From NCBI GenBank assembly GCA_947561715.1, contig OX387203.1, positions 11,222,001 to 11,286,000 of the forward strand: a stretch of DNA of 64,000 nt. Reading direction: 5' to 3'. Both the position numbers and the translations under genes were made by a program. The notes beneath the pieces are model-generated. The model saw nothing but the letters and a program-made list of their open reading frames with translations. It was not told where the DNA came from and ran no database searches. Source of the stretch: Ascidia mentula (lineage: Eukaryota > Chordata > Ascidiacea > Phlebobranchia > Ascidiidae). Shown here in pieces: positions 52,149 through 62,265 of this stretch; positions within the stretch are counted from its first letter, which is position 1; each line of letters opens with the position of its first letter.

Positions 52149-55100
52149 TCACATAGTTACATACGTTGTGCAGCCGCAAAAGCAATACTGGAGTATCAGC
52201 GTTTTCCACTGTATAATAAAGCTTGTACTGAAAAAAATATTTTTCATCGAAAAGTCATATACTGCAAAATGGACAAGTGCTGAAATCGCATAGTTACATA
52301 CGTTGTGCAACCGCAAAAGCAATACTGGAGTATCAGCGTTATTCACTGTATAATAAAGCTTGTACTGCAAAAAAATATTTTTTGTCGAAAAGTCATACAC
52401 TGCAAAATGGACAAGTGCTGAAATCTCATAGTTACATACGTTGTGCAACCGCAAAAGCAATACTGGAGTATCAGCGTTTTCCACTGTATAATAAAGCTTG
52501 TACTGCAAAAAAATTTTTTTTATCGAAAAGTCATATACTGCAAAATGGACAAGTGCTGAAATCGCATAGTTACATACGTTGTGCAACCGCAAAAGCAATA
52601 CTGGAGTATCAGCGTTATCCACTGTATAATAAAGCATGTACTGAAAAAAAATATTTTTCATCGAAAAGTCATATGCTGCAAAATGGACAAGTGCTGAAAT
52701 TGCACAGTTACATACGTTGTGCAACCGCAAAAGCAATACTGGAGTATCAGCGTTTTCCACTGTATAATAAAGCTTGTACTGCAAAAAAATATTTTTCATT
52801 GAAAAGTCATATACTGCAAAATGGACAAGTGCTGAAATCGCATAGTTACATACGTTGTTCAACCGCAAAAGCAATACTGGAGTATCAGCGTTTTCCACTG
52901 TATAATAAAGCTTGTACTGCAAAAAATTATTTTTTGTCGAAAAGTCATACACTGCAAAATGGCCAAGTGCTGAAATCTCATAGTTACATACGTTGTGCAA
53001 CCGCAAAAGCAATACTGGAGTATCAGCGTTTTCCACTGTATAATAAAGCTTGTACTGCAAAAAAATATTTTTTATCGAAAAGTCATATACTGCAAAATGG
53101 ACAAGTGCTGAAATCGCATAGTTACATACGTTGTGCAACCGCAAAAGCAATACTGGAGTATCAGCGTTTTCCACTGTATAATAAAGCTTGTACTGCAAAA
53201 AAATATTTTTTGTCGAAAAGTCATACACTGCAAAATGGACAAGTGCTGAAATCTCATAGTTACATACGTTGTGCAACCGCAAAAGCAATACTGGAGTATC
53301 AGCGTTTTCCACTGTATAATAAAGCTTGTACTGAAAAAAAATATTTTTCATCGAAAAGTCATATACTGCAAAATGGACAAGTGCTGAAATTGCACAGTTA
53401 CATACGTTGTGCAACCGCAAAAGCAATACTGGAGTATCAGCGTTTTCCACTGTATAATAAAGCTTGTACTGCAAAAAAATATTTTTCATCGAAAAGTCAT
53501 ATACTGCAAAATGGACAAGTGCTGAAATCGCATAGTTACATACGTTGTGCAACCGCAAAAGCAATACTGGAGTATCAGCGTTTTCCACTGTATAATAAAG
53601 CTTGTACTGCAAAAAATTATTTTTTGTCGAAAAGTCATACACTGCAAAATGGACAAGTGCTGAAATTGTATAGTTACATGCGTTGTGCAACCGCAAAAGC
53701 AATACTGGAGTATCAGCGTTTTCCACTGTATAATAAAGCTTGTACTGCAAAAAAATATTTTTCATCGAAAAGTCATATACTGCAAAATGGACAAGTGCTG
53801 AAATCGCATAGTTACATACGTTGTGCAACCGCAAAAGCAATACTGGAGTATCAGCGTTTTCCACTGTATAATAAAGCTTGTACTGCAAAAAATTATTTTT
53901 TGTCGAAAAGTCATACACTGCAAAATGGACAAGTGCTGAAATCTCATAGTTACATACGTTGTGCAACCGCAAAAGCAATACTGGAGTATCAGCGTTTTCC
54001 ACTGTATAATAAAGCTTGTACTGCAAAAAATTATTTTTTGTCGAAAAGTCATACACTGCAAAATGGACAAGTGCTGAAATCTCATAGTTACATACGTTGT
54101 GCAACCGCAAAAGCAATACTGGAGTATCAGCGTTTTCCACTGTATAATAAAGCTTGTACTGCAAAAAAATATTTTTCATCGAAAAGTCATATACTGCAAA
54201 ATGGACAAGTGCTGAAATCGCATAGTTACATACGTTGTGCAACCGCAAAAGCAATACTGGAGTATCAGCGTTTTCCACTGTATAATAAAGCTTGTACTGC
54301 AAAAAATTATTTTTTGTCGAAAAGTCATACACTGCAAAATGGACAAGTGCTGAAATCTCATTGTTACATACGTTGTGCAACCGCAAAAGCAATACTGGAG
54401 TATCAGCGTTTTCCACTGTATAATAAAGCTTGTACAGCAAAAAAATATTTTTTATCGAAAAGTCATATACTGCAAAATGGACAAGTGCTGAAATCACATA
54501 GTTACATACGTTGTGCAGCCGCAAAAGCAATACTGGAGTATCAGCGTTTTCCACTGTATAATAAAGCTTGTACTGAAAAAAATATTTTTCATCGAAAAGT
54601 CATATACTGCAAAATGGACAAGTGCTGAAATCGCATAGTTACATACGTTGTGCAACCGCAAAAGCAATACTGGAGTATCAGCGTTTTTCACTGTATAATA
54701 AAGCTTGTACTGCAAAAAAATATTTTTTGTCGAAAAGTCATACACTGCAAAATGGACAAGTGCTGAAATCTCATAGTTACATACGTTGTGCAACCGCAAA
54801 AGCAATACTGGAGTATCAGCGTTTTCCACTGTATAATAAAGCTTGTACTGCAAAAAAATTTTTTTTATCGAAAAGTCATATACTGCAAAATGGACAAGTG
54901 CTGAAATCGCATAGTTACATACGTTGTGCAACCGCAAAAGCAATACTGGAGTATCAGCGTTATCCACTGTATAATAAAGCATGTACTGAAAAAAAATATT
55001 TTTCATCGAAAAGTCATATGCTGCAAAATGGACAAGTGCTGAAATTGCACAGTTACATACGTTGTGCAACCGCAAAAGCAATACTGGAGTATCAGCGTTT

Positions 55101-55497
55101 TCCACTGTATAATAAAGCTTGTACTGCAAAAAAATATTTTTCATTGAAAAGTCATATACTGCAAAATGGACAAGTGCTGAAATCGCATAGTTACATACGT
55201 TGTGCAACCGCAAAAGCAATACTGGAGTATCAGCGTTTTCCACTGTATAATAAAGCTTGTACTGCAAAAAATTATTTTTCATCGAAAAGTCATACACTGC
55301 AAAATGGACAAGTGCTGAAATCTCATAGTTACATACGTTGTGCAACCGCAAAAGCAATACTGGAGTATCAGCGTTTTCCACTGTATAATAAAGCTTGTAC
55401 AGCAAAAAAATATTTTTTATCGAAAAGTCATATACTGCAAAATGGACAAGTGCTGAAATCGCATAGTTACATACGTTGTGCAGCCGCAAAAGCAATA
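52149..55497. repeat. 2,345-bp higher-order repeat, partly duplicated
   Basis: The variant order from about 52,149 (cagccgcaaaagc, then tgaaaaaaatattt, the double-T monomer aaaaaaatttttttt, agcgttatccactg, ttcattgaaaag) recurs from about 54,494 at an offset of 2,345 bp, until the retrotransposon interrupts it at 55,503. Confidence 0.7.
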
Positions 55498-55502
55498 CTG
55501 GA
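55498..55502. repeat. Target site duplication of the BEL/Pao element (left)
   Basis: ctgga immediately before the LTR; the same five bases follow the other LTR at 62261-62265. The monomer reads ...atactggagtatcag, so the pentamer was present once before insertion. Confidence 0.88.
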
Positions 55503-55915
55503 TGTAACAGCTGTTGTCCGCCTTGTAGAACTTGCACGGCCTGGAGCGTGCCAGCTACCACATTATATTTTTTCCCGAAGAAAACGCGACTTGACTCAAC
55601 AACATCGGTTCTCTGTTGTAAACGAACATACACTTAATAACAACACAACACATAACGTTTACAACCATAACAACAACAACGTACCAACTTTTCGGAGTCC
55701 AGGGCCAAATTAAACCATTTTCATTATTTATAACAAATTAGTTTCATTAACAGCTGGCTCTAAATACAAATAGACAGTTAATTCTACTTGAACAGTTACA
55801 AATACATCACATTCACTGCAAAGCGTGGCCAGTACGGGGCAATATTACGTCATAGACGCCAAGCGTCACAAAGAAAGTGGCGGGAAACATGGACAACTTA
55901 ATCCTCGCTGTAACA
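55503..55915 (-). repeat. 3' LTR of the BEL/Pao element (413 bp)
   Basis: Starts tgtaacagctg and ends cgctgtaaca on the plus strand. By reading it is identical to 61848-62260. It is the downstream LTR because the element is transcribed leftward. Confidence 0.93.
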
Positions 55916-55930
55916 TACCCGGCCCCGATG
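55916..55930 (-). other. Candidate polypurine tract
   Basis: On the element strand the bases just before the 3' LTR read CATCGGGGCCGGGTA, a short G-rich run where the plus-strand primer should lie. It is interrupted by CC and T, so the call is tentative. Confidence 0.35.
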
Positions 55931-56014
55931 TGTAAACCCATTAAGCACATCTTATATACAACACATACAGCGAGCACAACACTAGAAAACGCATGCACGA
56001 AGCGTTAACACATT

Positions 56015-59000
56015 TTATCCATCGACCGATCTTTGCACAACACACAACTTAGCGATCGGACGCTTAACAGTCCCATTTTTGGTTTTGACCAGTACACTTC
56101 GTACCGATCCGAAATGATCCGGGTAAGTCTCAATCACTCTTCCCATCAGCCATCTGCCGCGCGGAACGGAATTGTCCGCGATAAGAACAACATCACCACA
56201 CGCTAGGTTCCGCGTTGGCGCAGTCCATTTCTGACGCGTTTGCAACGTCGGTAAATACTCTCTAGTCCACCTCCGCCAAAACTGGTCGGCCAAGTATTGC
56301 GTTTGGCGCCAGCGACGTCTTACATAATTGTCCTTCTTGTCGAACACGCCGGGCGGCAAGATGTCGCATCGTCCGAACAAGAGCAAATGATTGGGAGTCA
56401 ACGGCTCCTCGCTTTCTGGATCCATTGTAATCGGGGTAAGCGGTCTTGCGTTCAAGATAGCCTCCACCTCAACCATCACTGTACGAAGCGTTTCATCCGA
56501 AGTCGGTTGCTCAGACAAAAGAGTGCCCAGTATTCTTCTTATTGATCGAATGAGCCTCTCCCATACCCCACCCATGTGGCTGGCAGTTGGTGGATTGAAA
56601 GCCCAATCGATTCCTCGTTGTCTGAGACTCTCATAGATTTGAGCTTGATTCCAAGCTTGCAAGGACTCACGCAAAATCCGTTCAGCACCAATAAAGTTGG
56701 TGCCATTGTCACTGAAAATCTTTTTTGGCCTCCCACGCCGTCCGATAAACCTTCGCAGAGCATCGATAAAGGAATCCGCAGATAAGGAATGAGCAATTTC
56801 TATGTGAACTGCACGAACTGTCAGGCAGGTAAATACGCACCCATAACGCTTTACCTCGCTTCTACCTTGCTTGGCAATCAGAGGACCAAAGTAGTCCACT
56901 CCCACGTATGTGAAGGGAGGTTCGTTCGGTGTAATACGTTCGCGTGGAAGATCAGCCATCATCTGCTGTCCAGTTGGGGAGTTGCGTCGGCGGCAAAATA
57001 TGCATTGACCGAGCACCCGTCTGACAGCAGTTCCACCGCGAACTATCCAATATTTCTGACGCAACGCCGTCCAAGTTAATCCCATTCCCGAATGCTGAAC
57101 CGTCTTGTGATGATCCACGATAATCAGATCTGTAACATGATGGTTGTTAGGCAATATAACAGGATGCTTCAAATCGTAGCATATTGGCGCCCGACGCAAC
57201 CGTCCTCCAACTCGCAAAACACCATCAACCAGCACTGGGTTCAGTTTCTTCAAGGTTAGCTTTCCGCTCATCTTCCTTGGCATGCGTTCCTGCAACGTAC
57301 GTTTGCCCCCGAGAGCAGTTAATGCGTGAATTTCATCAGGAAACTCGATCCTTTGTACATATTTGATCACGACATACTCAGCGTTTTGAAGCTCGTCGAC
57401 GCTCAGCGGAGTAGCCAATAGCTTTTTCTTGTTTCGAATGTAACTCACAAACCGCAGCAACCATGCTACTGCCTTCTTCAACTTCCACCAAGACGAGTAG
57501 CGCTGAAATAGTCTGTTCAAGCCATCCACCTTTGGTGCTACAACATGAGCGGCCACGCTCCTGTGGGTTTTTAACACAAACTCCTCAGGCAGCTCACCAG
57601 GATCCAACGGGTCCGCAGGCCATGCATCCTCGTCTTCACTCAAAAACTTCGGCCCTGTATACCAGCGATCGCATTCGACCATAGCCCTTGCACTTAATCC
57701 TCGAGAGGCGTCATCTGCTGGATTCAGGTCCGTCGGGACGTATCTCCACTGCGCTGGACTCGATCCCTCATCAATTTTAGTCAACCTGTTGGCCACAAAA
57801 ACAGGGAATCGTTTACACGAATTATTAATGCATCTCAATACACTTGTCGAATCTGTCCAGAATACCGATTTCCTAATTTTTAAGTCAAGCTCTTTGCGCA
57901 AGACTTGATCCAGTTTTACAGCTAATGTTGCCGCAGTCAGCTCAAGCCTTGGAATAGAAACCATTTTCAAGGGAGCAAGTCGAGCTTTAGCAAGCAATAT
58001 ACGACAGCAAACAACTCCGCTAATACCAGTCGTCCTGAGGTAACAAACCGCACCGTAACCCTTTGACGATGCGTCAGCAAAATGGTGCAACTCGTGATAA
58101 ATGATCCTTCCCGCGTTCTGCGGCTTCAGACACCTTGGAATCTGAATGGAAGACAGCTCGGTCAATCCTGAAGTCCAACAACGCCATTCGGCGGCGATGT
58201 CCTCGGGAACCTCTGCATCCCAGCCAAACTGTTTCTTACACAACTCTTGCAGCAGCAGGCGAGCCTTTAAAACCACTGGAGCCACAAACCCCAATGGGTC
58301 GAATAGCGAACTCACGACCGACAAAATCCCTCGGCGGGTGATTGGCCTTTCTTTCACCTTAACATCAAATCGAAATGTATCCGATTGATAATTCCAATTT
58401 ACTCCAAGTACACGCTCCACATGTTGCTCTTCTGTATGTAATGAAAACGATTGCAATGTACCTTCACATTTTTGCATCGAATCTAGAACACCTTCCTTGT
58501 TGCACAACCACTTTCTCAGGTTGAATCCTCCGCGTTGCAACAATGCACACAACTCCGTCACCAACTTCTTTGCTTCGAAAATGGATGAAACCGACTTCAA
58601 ACAGTCATCTACATAAAAATTGCGTTTAACAGTTGCAACGGTCTCGGCATCGAAATCTTCGCTATTGTCGTCAGCGGTTCGACGCAAACAATAACTTGCA
58701 CAACACGGCGATGATGTCGCGCCGAATAAGTGCACCAGCATTTGGTGATCAACTGGCTCCTTTGTCATGTCTCCTTCAGGCCACCATACGAATCTCAGGC
58801 AATTCGTGTCTACTGGGTCAACCCTAACCTGGTGAAACATGGCCTCCACATCGGCAACCAACGCGATCGACTCCTGACGAAATCGCACCAGAACCCCTAC
58901 CAGACTGTTCATCAAATCAGGTCCTTGCAGTAATTGCTCGTTCAGTGACGTCCCTGCGTACTTAGCCGCACAATCAAACACGACTCTTACCTTCCCAGGC

Positions 59001-61759
59001 TTTTGCAGATGAACAACCGGATGATGCGGCAAATACCACCCACGGTTTACGGCAGCTTCCTCCGGCTGCACTCGTTGTGCGTACCCTCGCTTGAGGTAGC
59101 CATTCACGGTCTCTGTGTACCTTTGACGAAGCTGTTCATCTTTCGTCAATCGGCGTTTCAGGTAACTCAATCGTTGTACAGCCTGTTTACGATTATTTGG
59201 CAAATGTGGCGATCCTGCCCTCCACGGCAAGCGCAGCTGGTAGTGCCCACCATGTAACCCTACAGAATCGTTCATGAGCTTTAGGGCATATTTATCTTCC
59301 TTCGACATGCCAACGCCGGAAACGAGACTCAAATTCCTAAACTCTGTTTCCCACATGCGTTTTACCTGCTCATGCAACAAGTCACACGACAAATTAATAT
59401 GATGTACCTGGACGTTTTCCCTAGCAAGAGATGAAGCAGGACCAAACAGGGACCAACCCAGAATCGTTTTCACAGCACTTGGTTCTCCTCGCCGTCCTCT
59501 TCTCTCCTCATCAATCCAAAACACTTCGGGAACATCCAAACCAATCAAAAGCAACACCTCGTCATACGCTGGCTTCGAAAACGTAATCCCTTTCAGATGA
59601 GACCAAGTTCGCTCGCATCTATTGGGAGCAACAGGCAAGTCCTCCACGGCGATGACGCAAGGTAAGTCGACAGCATCCGACCCATTTGACGACCTGACTG
59701 ACAAACTAGCAGCAACTCCATTACTGTTTTGGGACTTCCCATTTACAGTAGAAAGGGAATACTCTATTTTATCGCCTTTAACATCAAGCAAGTTTAATAA
59801 CTTCTTTGTACACATGGTCGAGTTAGAACCGGAGTCCAAAAACGCGTACGTTTCTATTTCATTTCCATTTTTGCAAGATACCTTTACAGGTACAATGTTC
59901 ATGTACACTTTCTGACCAACCTGCTGTCGAGCAGATGTGCTTGCTGCACACGACGTGGAAGCAACCGCTGCCTGCGATACATCTTCACCTCTTGTCCCAG
60001 CTGAACTTTGTTCTCGCTCACCAGAAGGACCGCTTGGAGGCTTTGTCTTCGCATACTCTCGGTGCAACAACGTGTGATGCCTACGGTAACAACCATCCAT
60101 CGAACAAGAACTCTGCACTGTACAACCTCTTGCAAAGTGACCTCGAACAAAACAATTGTCACAAAGCCTCGCTTGTCGCACTATCTTCAGACGATCCTCG
60201 ACAGGCTTACGTTTGAAACCATTACAATGTGCTAAATTATGGGCAGCATTACAAACAGGACACGCATCACCTGCTGTCTGATGACTTGACGAAGGTCCAC
60301 GGCCACGATCAGACCAAACTGCAGCAGCATGCGAAGTTGCCTTTACTGTCCTCAATGGTCTCTGCGTACTTTCCTTCTTTGGAGTCAACAACCTTCCGAA
60401 CATGGTATTGGAAATTGACGCCTCGTACTTCACGAACTCCACAAGGTGGCGAAATTGTAGCTCCTCGCCACTTAATTCAATTTCTCCAGCTCGTCGTTTC
60501 CATCTATGTTGAACATGAAGCGGCAAACGTTTAGCGATACTCAGTAAATTCTCAAAATTATTTATGTCGGCAAAATAATGCAAATGAGTCAGCGTTACGA
60601 GACACTCCTCGAGGTTACGAGCCAACCTTTGCAAACCATTCGCATCGTCTGCTTTCAGAAAGCAACCCTGTGTAAGCCTTTCTATGTACGATCGAGCAAT
60701 AAGAAACGGACGACCAAAATTGTCATGCAATACTTGTCGTGCTTTACGATATCCTTCTGATCCTTCCATGACGGAGCAGAACTTGATGATGCGTTCTGCT
60801 TCGCCACTACAGTATTGTATAAGATAGTTGAGCTTTGTACTATCACTACTAACTCGGTTAGCGATATGCTCATCAAATGTTGTTATGAATCGCGTATAAT
60901 CCACAGGATTACCGTCGAAATACAGTAACTTAGGCTTGGGCAAGTCTATCCCATCCTTTAGGACCGTTACCACATGGCACAAATCACTGACCTGCTGATT
61001 AAGGTTGCTACTAGGCGCACCCTTAGGTTCACGTACCACAGCTGGATTTTGCCTGTGTTCCGGCGGAAGAGATGCTGCCTTCCTTGGAAGATTCGTGAGT
61101 ATATTTGGATCGGTTTTACCTACCGGCTCGGAACTGTGCGCGGTTGGCCGTTGAACTGCATCCAAACCCGAACGATCTGGCATCATTTCATGCTGAGATC
61201 CAGTTATCGATCGCGCTTCCCACATTTCAACCTCAACCTCCGCTGCTTGCACCTCATGTTCCACTTCCAACAACTCAAGTTCGTTTGCGACTCTTTGACC
61301 TTCAGCTTCTATCTTTTGCTTTTCAGCTAACTGTCGTTTCTTCAAAAGGGCCATTTCCTTGCGAACCAAAGCTTCTGTGCGTCTGGTACTTGATCGGGTA
61401 CTAGAGGTGTGCACAGTAGAAACTGTCACGCCAGTTCGTTTTGACGTGACGCTGATTCTATCTACATTCTTCGAAGCAGATTGATTCAGCCATTCTTCCA
61501 CACGTGTATCGAATTCTTCCTTGCCTTTTTCCAAACTGGCAAGTTCCTGTTTTGCCTTATCTTTGGCATTTCGACGCTTTGCAGCGCTCATAAAGGTACT
61601 GTGTTTCTCTATGTAGTCATTAAAGAGAGTGGAAATTAACAGTTTCTTTTCTTTAACCTTGTCAACATTGTTTACATCGACCATTAGCTCTTCAGCTTCG
61701 CGGTATAGTGAATTCAGGTCCGACACAATTTTACTCAGTGTCGCCTTTGTCACAACCAT
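56015..61759 (-). CDS. BEL/Pao Gag-Pol polyprotein, 1,914 aa, intact
   Basis: Single frame from ATG at 61759 to the stop before 56015. Approximate residues: acidic/basic Gag region with coiled coil 128-182; DUF1759-like Gag 270-410; zinc-binding cluster 498-565 including a CX2CX4HX4C knuckle (CDNCFVRGHFARGC); aspartic protease with FLDSGSNS near 640; reverse transcriptase with VADVEAMFHQV and the catalytic YVDD near 1047; Pao A17-type region with SSLFDPLGFVAP near 1150; RNase H with HFADASSKGYG, an LELTAA motif and WTDST near 1225-1302; integrase zinc site ending CIFC near 1585; integrase core with D (VGVDYFGP), D (FSDNGTNF) and E (GGVWERL) at about 1620, 1682 and 1730; C-terminal DUF5641-like domain 1810-1905. 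All catalytic residues I looked for are present. The polyprotein would package RNA, reverse-transcribe it and integrate the cDNA. Confidence 0.95.
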   Translation of the reverse strand: MVVTKATLSKIVSDLNSLYREAEELMVDVNNVDKVKEKKLLISTLFNDYIEKHSTFMSAAKRRNAKDKAKQELASLEKGKEEFDTRVEEWLNQSASKNVDRISVTSKRTGVTVSTVHTSSTRSSTRRTEALVRKEMALLKKRQLAEKQKIEAEGQRVANELELLEVEHEVQAAEVEVEMWEARSITGSQHEMMPDRSGLDAVQRPTAHSSEPVGKTDPNILTNLPRKAASLPPEHRQNPAVVREPKGAPSSNLNQQVSDLCHVVTVLKDGIDLPKPKLLYFDGNPVDYTRFITTFDEHIANRVSSDSTKLNYLIQYCSGEAERIIKFCSVMEGSEGYRKARQVLHDNFGRPFLIARSYIERLTQGCFLKADDANGLQRLARNLEECLVTLTHLHYFADINNFENLLSIAKRLPLHVQHRWKRRAGEIELSGEELQFRHLVEFVKYEASISNTMFGRLLTPKKESTQRPLRTVKATSHAAAVWSDRGRGPSSSHQTAGDACPVCNAAHNLAHCNGFKRKPVEDRLKIVRQARLCDNCFVRGHFARGCTVQSSCSMDGCYRRHHTLLHREYAKTKPPSGPSGEREQSSAGTRGEDVSQAAVASTSCAASTSARQQVGQKVYMNIVPVKVSCKNGNEIETYAFLDSGSNSTMCTKKLLNLLDVKGDKIEYSLSTVNGKSQNSNGVAASLSVRSSNGSDAVDLPCVIAVEDLPVAPNRCERTWSHLKGITFSKPAYDEVLLLIGLDVPEVFWIDEERRGRRGEPSAVKTILGWSLFGPASSLARENVQVHHINLSCDLLHEQVKRMWETEFRNLSLVSGVGMSKEDKYALKLMNDSVGLHGGHYQLRLPWRAGSPHLPNNRKQAVQRLSYLKRRLTKDEQLRQRYTETVNGYLKRGYAQRVQPEEAAVNRGWYLPHHPVVHLQKPGKVRVVFDCAAKYAGTSLNEQLLQGPDLMNSLVGVLVRFRQESIALVADVEAMFHQVRVDPVDTNCLRFVWWPEGDMTKEPVDHQMLVHLFGATSSPCCASYCLRRTADDNSEDFDAETVATVKRNFYVDDCLKSVSSIFEAKKLVTELCALLQRGGFNLRKWLCNKEGVLDSMQKCEGTLQSFSLHTEEQHVERVLGVNWNYQSDTFRFDVKVKERPITRRGILSVVSSLFDPLGFVAPVVLKARLLLQELCKKQFGWDAEVPEDIAAEWRCWTSGLTELSSIQIPRCLKPQNAGRIIYHELHHFADASSKGYGAVCYLRTTGISGVVCCRILLAKARLAPLKMVSIPRLELTAATLAVKLDQVLRKELDLKIRKSVFWTDSTSVLRCINNSCKRFPVFVANRLTKIDEGSSPAQWRYVPTDLNPADDASRGLSARAMVECDRWYTGPKFLSEDEDAWPADPLDPGELPEEFVLKTHRSVAAHVVAPKVDGLNRLFQRYSSWWKLKKAVAWLLRFVSYIRNKKKLLATPLSVDELQNAEYVVIKYVQRIEFPDEIHALTALGGKRTLQERMPRKMSGKLTLKKLNPVLVDGVLRVGGRLRRAPICYDLKHPVILPNNHHVTDLIIVDHHKTVQHSGMGLTWTALRQKYWIVRGGTAVRRVLGQCIFCRRRNSPTGQQMMADLPRERITPNEPPFTYVGVDYFGPLIAKQGRSEVKRYGCVFTCLTVRAVHIEIAHSLSADSFIDALRRFIGRRGRPKKIFSDNGTNFIGAERILRESLQAWNQAQIYESLRQRGIDWAFNPPTASHMGGVWERLIRSIRRILGTLLSEQPTSDETLRTVMVEVEAILNARPLTPITMDPESEEPLTPNHLLLFGRCDILPPGVFDKKDNYVRRRWRQTQYLADQFWRRWTREYLPTLQTRQKWTAPTRNLACGDVVLIADNSVPRGRWLMGRVIETYPDHFGSVRSVLVKTKNGTVKRPIAKLCVVQRSVDG

Positions 61760-61847
61760 TTTTGTGTCTTATCGAACAAACCTTCAAGCCTTTCTCCTCT
61801 ATTGAAACGTTAATTGTCCAATTCCAGAAGAAAGTTGAGAACTTTTA
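61760..61847 (-). other. 5' leader of the BEL/Pao element, primer-binding site unclear
   Basis: 88 bp between the 5' LTR and the Gag-Pol ATG. A primer-binding site normally starts with TGG within a few bases of the LTR. Here the first TGG on the element strand begins at 61826, about 21 bases in, and I cannot assign a tRNA to it. Confidence 0.4.
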
Positions 61848-62260
61848 TGTAACAGCTGTTGTCCGCCTTGTAGAACTTGCACGGCCTGGAGCGTGCCAGC
61901 TACCACATTATATTTTTTCCCGAAGAAAACGCGACTTGACTCAACAACATCGGTTCTCTGTTGTAAACGAACATACACTTAATAACAACACAACACATAA
62001 CGTTTACAACCATAACAACAACAACGTACCAACTTTTCGGAGTCCAGGGCCAAATTAAACCATTTTCATTATTTATAACAAATTAGTTTCATTAACAGCT
62101 GGCTCTAAATACAAATAGACAGTTAATTCTACTTGAACAGTTACAAATACATCACATTCACTGCAAAGCGTGGCCAGTACGGGGCAATATTACGTCATAG
62201 ACGCCAAGCGTCACAAAGAAAGTGGCGGGAAACATGGACAACTTAATCCTCGCTGTAACA
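61848..62260 (-). repeat. 5' LTR of the BEL/Pao element (413 bp)
   Basis: Same sequence as 55503-55915 by reading. Upstream LTR for leftward transcription, so it should contain the element promoter. Confidence 0.93.
62071..62077 (-). promoter_or_regulatory. TATA-like box in the 5' LTR
   Basis: TATAAAT on the element strand (within TTATAAATAATG), in the middle of the LTR. This fits an LTR promoter, but no start site can be proven from sequence. An ACGTCA half-site lies upstream of it in element orientation. Confidence 0.35.
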
Positions 62261-62265
62261 CTGGA
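62261..62265. repeat. Target site duplication of the BEL/Pao element (right)
   Basis: ctgga, identical to 55498-55502, leading straight back into the satellite monomer. Confidence 0.88.

Larger units (their letters stand above)
18454..55502. repeat. 138-bp tandem satellite array, left segment (about 265 monomers)
   Basis: Continuous head-to-tail copies of an AT-rich 138-bp monomer, interrupted only by the MITE at 19240-19681. Anchors in nearly every copy are ttttccaatg or ttttccactg, tataataaa, tcgaaaagtcat, aaatggacaagtg, gttacatacgtt and gcaatactgga. Spacing between successive ggagt anchors is exactly 138 in most of the array. The left edge (18.45-19.2 kb) is the most divergent, with truncated monomers, as expected at the margin of an array. 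From about 18.5 to 25.3 kb an older family dominates (accggtgttttccaatg, cttgtaccgataaaaa). From about 29 kb a younger family dominates (atcagcgttttccactg, gcttgtactgcaaaaa). Between 25.3 and 29 kb the families are interleaved. No internal gene is supported. Confidence 0.97.
55503..62260 (-). mobile_element. Full-length BEL/Pao LTR retrotransposon, 6,758 bp
   Basis: Two 413-bp LTRs bracket one long Gag-Pol frame on the minus strand. The element is flanked by the 5-bp duplication ctgga. LTR ends in element sense are TGTTACAG and CTGTTACA (TG..CA). Domain order protease, reverse transcriptase, RNase H, integrase with a Pao-type peptidase/RT region is that of BEL/Pao. There is no separate envelope-like frame: the coding region stops 99 bp before the downstream LTR. 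No stop, frameshift or large deletion is visible, so it may be autonomous and recent. Confidence 0.95.

Noticed and set aside
18454..55502. CRISPR array
   Set aside because: The DNA is eukaryotic and the repeats are adjoining 138-bp monomers with no unique spacers or cas genes.
54622..55713. Long plus-strand frame joining satellite to the retrotransposon LTR
   Set aside because: It is a chance fusion of satellite and LTR sequence across the insertion site.
56297..61330. Many short plus-strand frames opposite the BEL/Pao polyprotein
   Set aside because: They are shadows of the minus-strand Gag-Pol frame, with no domain of their own.
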